Below, one piece after another: positions 20,760 through 21,920 of a DNA stretch of 21,920 nt (positions are counted from its first letter, which is position 1; the number at the start of each line of letters is the position of its first letter). A program made the translations under genes and the position numbers. The DNA lies in NCBI GenBank assembly GCA_035633255.1, contig DASQFD010000076.1:1-21920 (forward strand), read 5' to 3'. Source of the stretch: DASQFD01 sp035633255 (GTDB lineage Bacteria > Actinomycetota > Actinomycetes > Actinomycetales > Dermatophilaceae). The notes below the pieces were generated by a model. It was not told the DNA's origin and did not search any database. It saw nothing but the letters and a program-made list of their open reading frames with translations.

Positions 20760-20797
20760 CGAGGGCCCGGCGCACGCTCTGGTGCGCCGGGCCCTCG
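20760..20797 (-). terminator. Strong hairpin downstream of pnp
   Basis: A perfect 16-bp stem (20760-20775 with 20782-20797) with a 6-base loop lies 30 bases past the pnp stop. It is almost all G and C. No T-run follows on the minus strand (the next bases read CGCGTCC), so it is either a U-less terminator of the kind proposed for actinobacteria or a 3' stabilising hairpin. Confidence 0.7.
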
Positions 20798-20826
20798 GGT
20801 GTCACCGCCGGGGGGCGGTCAGCCCG

Positions 20827-21920
20827 TCACGCGTCCGCCGGAGCCGAGTCCGACTCCGTGGAGCGCTCCCCGTCGCGGCCCTCACCGCGCCCTCGGCCGC
20901 CACGACGCCGGTTGCGCTGTCGCCGCTCACGACGCTCCTCCGGCTCGCCCGGCTCGCCGTCGTGCGCCGCCGCACCCTCCGCCGCGTCGCCGTCGTCCTC
21001 GTGCGCCCCGTCGTGCGCCCCGCCGTGGGTGTCGGCGGCGGGCGCCGCGGCCGGAGCCGCACCGTGGCCGTCGTCGGACTCACCCTCGGCGATGACCGCC
21101 GCGAGCGAGAGCTTGCCGCGCGGGTCGACCTCCTTGAGCTCGACCTGCACCTTCTGGCCGATGGCGAGGACGTCCTCGACCGCCTCGACACGCTTGCCGC
21201 CGACGAGCTTGCGCACCTCGGAGATGTGCAGCAGGCCGTCCTTGCCGGGGAGCAGGGAGATGAAGGCACCGAAGGTCGTCGTCTTCACGACCGTGCCGAG
21301 GAAGCGCTCGCCGACCTCGGGCATCTGCGGGTTGGCGATCGCGTTGATGGCCGCCCGGGCCGCCTCGGCGGACGGGCCATCGGTGGCACCGATGTAGATG
21401 GTGCCGTCGTCCTCGATGGAGATCTGGGCGCCGGTGTCGTCCTGGATCTGGTTGATCATCTTGCCCTTCGGGCCGATGACCTCGCCGATCTTGTCGACCG
21501 GCACGGTCACCGAGATCACCCGTGGGGCGAAGGGGCTCATCTCGTCCGGGGCGTCGATCGCCTCGGTCATGACGTCGAGGATGTGCAGCCGGGCGTCCTT
21601 CGCCTGGGTGAGGGCACCGGCCAGCACCGAGGCGGGGATGCCGTCGAGCTTGGTGTCCAGCTGCAGCGCGGTGACGAACCCGGCGGTCCCGGCGACCTTG
21701 AAGTCCATGTCGCCGTAGGCGTCCTCGGCGCCGAGGATGTCGGTGAGGGTGACGTATCGGGTCTCCCCGTCGACCTCGCCGGAGATGAGTCCCATCGCGA
21801 TGCCCGCCACGGAGGCGCGCAGCGGCACGCCCGCGTTCAGCAGCGACATCGTCGAGGCGCAGACCGAGCCCATCGAGGTCGAGCCGTTGGAGCCGAGCGC
21901 CTCGGACACCTGCCGGATCG
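20827..21920 (-). CDS. pnp: Polyribonucleotide nucleotidyltransferase (C-terminal part, partial)
   Basis: PNPase degrades RNA phosphorolytically from the 3' end and works alongside RNase J in mRNA turnover. The window holds about the last 363 residues; the frame continues past the right edge. Seen are the end of the second RNase PH-like core domain (EALGSNGSTSMGSVCASTMSL region, GDMDFKVAGT, and ILDVMTEAI), then the KH domain with IGEVIGPKGKMI, then the S1 RNA-binding domain (GTVVKTTTFGAFISLLPGKDG through LLHISEV). The C-terminal tail is long: an Ala/His/Asp-rich acidic stretch, then an Arg-rich RRRGGRGRGEG segment, then an acidic end. Such basic tails in actinobacterial PNPases probably add RNA contacts. 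A strong hairpin follows the stop. Confidence 0.97.
   Translation of the reverse strand, partial: IRQVSEALGSNGSTSMGSVCASTMSLLNAGVPLRASVAGIAMGLISGEVDGETRYVTLTDILGAEDAYGDMDFKVAGTAGFVTALQLDTKLDGIPASVLAGALTQAKDARLHILDVMTEAIDAPDEMSPFAPRVISVTVPVDKIGEVIGPKGKMINQIQDDTGAQISIEDDGTIYIGATDGPSAEAARAAINAIANPQMPEVGERFLGTVVKTTTFGAFISLLPGKDGLLHISEVRKLVGGKRVEAVEDVLAIGQKVQVELKEVDPRGKLSLAAVIAEGESDDGHGAAPAAAPAADTHGGAHDGAHEDDGDAAEGAAAHDGEPGEPEERRERRQRNRRRGGRGRGEGRDGERSTESDSAPADA

Overview
The window is GC-rich actinobacterial chromosome. Codons end almost entirely in G or C, several starts are GTG, and gene starts repeatedly lie 6-7 bases after a TANNNT -10 hexamer. The core gene order (pnp, dapB, thyA, dfrA, dapA, RNase J, ftsK) matches the block running from pnp (gpsI) to ftsK in Mycobacterium and other Actinomycetota. 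Protein style suggests a Micrococcales member, perhaps Intrasporangiaceae/Ornithinimicrobium-like; that placement is inference.

Layout from left to right. (1) 1-114: the 5' end of an unrecognised minus-strand gene. (2) 190-6942: a 2250-residue secreted, wall-anchored protein with a signal peptide, S/T/P-rich stalk, SpaA-like domain, VWA domain with intact MIDAS, twelve tandem ~98-residue prealbumin-like repeats, a DUF11-like domain and an LALTG sorting signal. (3) 7046-13479, minus strand: dapA, RNase J and a strictosidine-synthase-like beta-propeller gene form a tightly spaced unit, followed by the DNA translocase gene ftsK with its own probable promoter. (4) 13670-15134, plus strand: thyA and dfrA, the two halves of the dTMP/folate cycle, each with its own leaderless promoter. 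(5) 15122-16721, minus strand: a DUF72 protein and a flavin reductase lacking the usual ferredoxin domain; the reductase overlaps dfrA tail to tail. (6) 16763-19246, plus strand: a four-gene operon (crotonase-fold protein, GNAT acetyltransferase, AzlC, AzlD) with each junction a 4-base stop/start overlap. (7) 19364-20119, minus: dapB. (8) 20120-20826: a non-core stretch with a palindromic PhoP/RegX3-like box array, a tiny ORF with a strong ribosome binding site, a 22-bp tandem repeat and the pnp hairpin. (9) 20827-21920: the 3' half of pnp, cut by the window edge.

Functionally the core genes cover lysine/diaminopimelate synthesis (dapA, dapB), thymidylate and tetrahydrofolate supply (thyA, dfrA), RNA decay (RNase J, PNPase) and chromosome segregation (ftsK). 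The accessory parts are the giant surface protein, the AzlCD export operon with an unusual crotonase, the DUF72/reductase pair, and the putative phosphate-responsive micro-gene. The most interesting points are the box array with its small ORF, the uniform K/E/N plus Cys-pair pattern of the adhesin repeats, and the consistent leaderless promoter architecture at seven transcription units.
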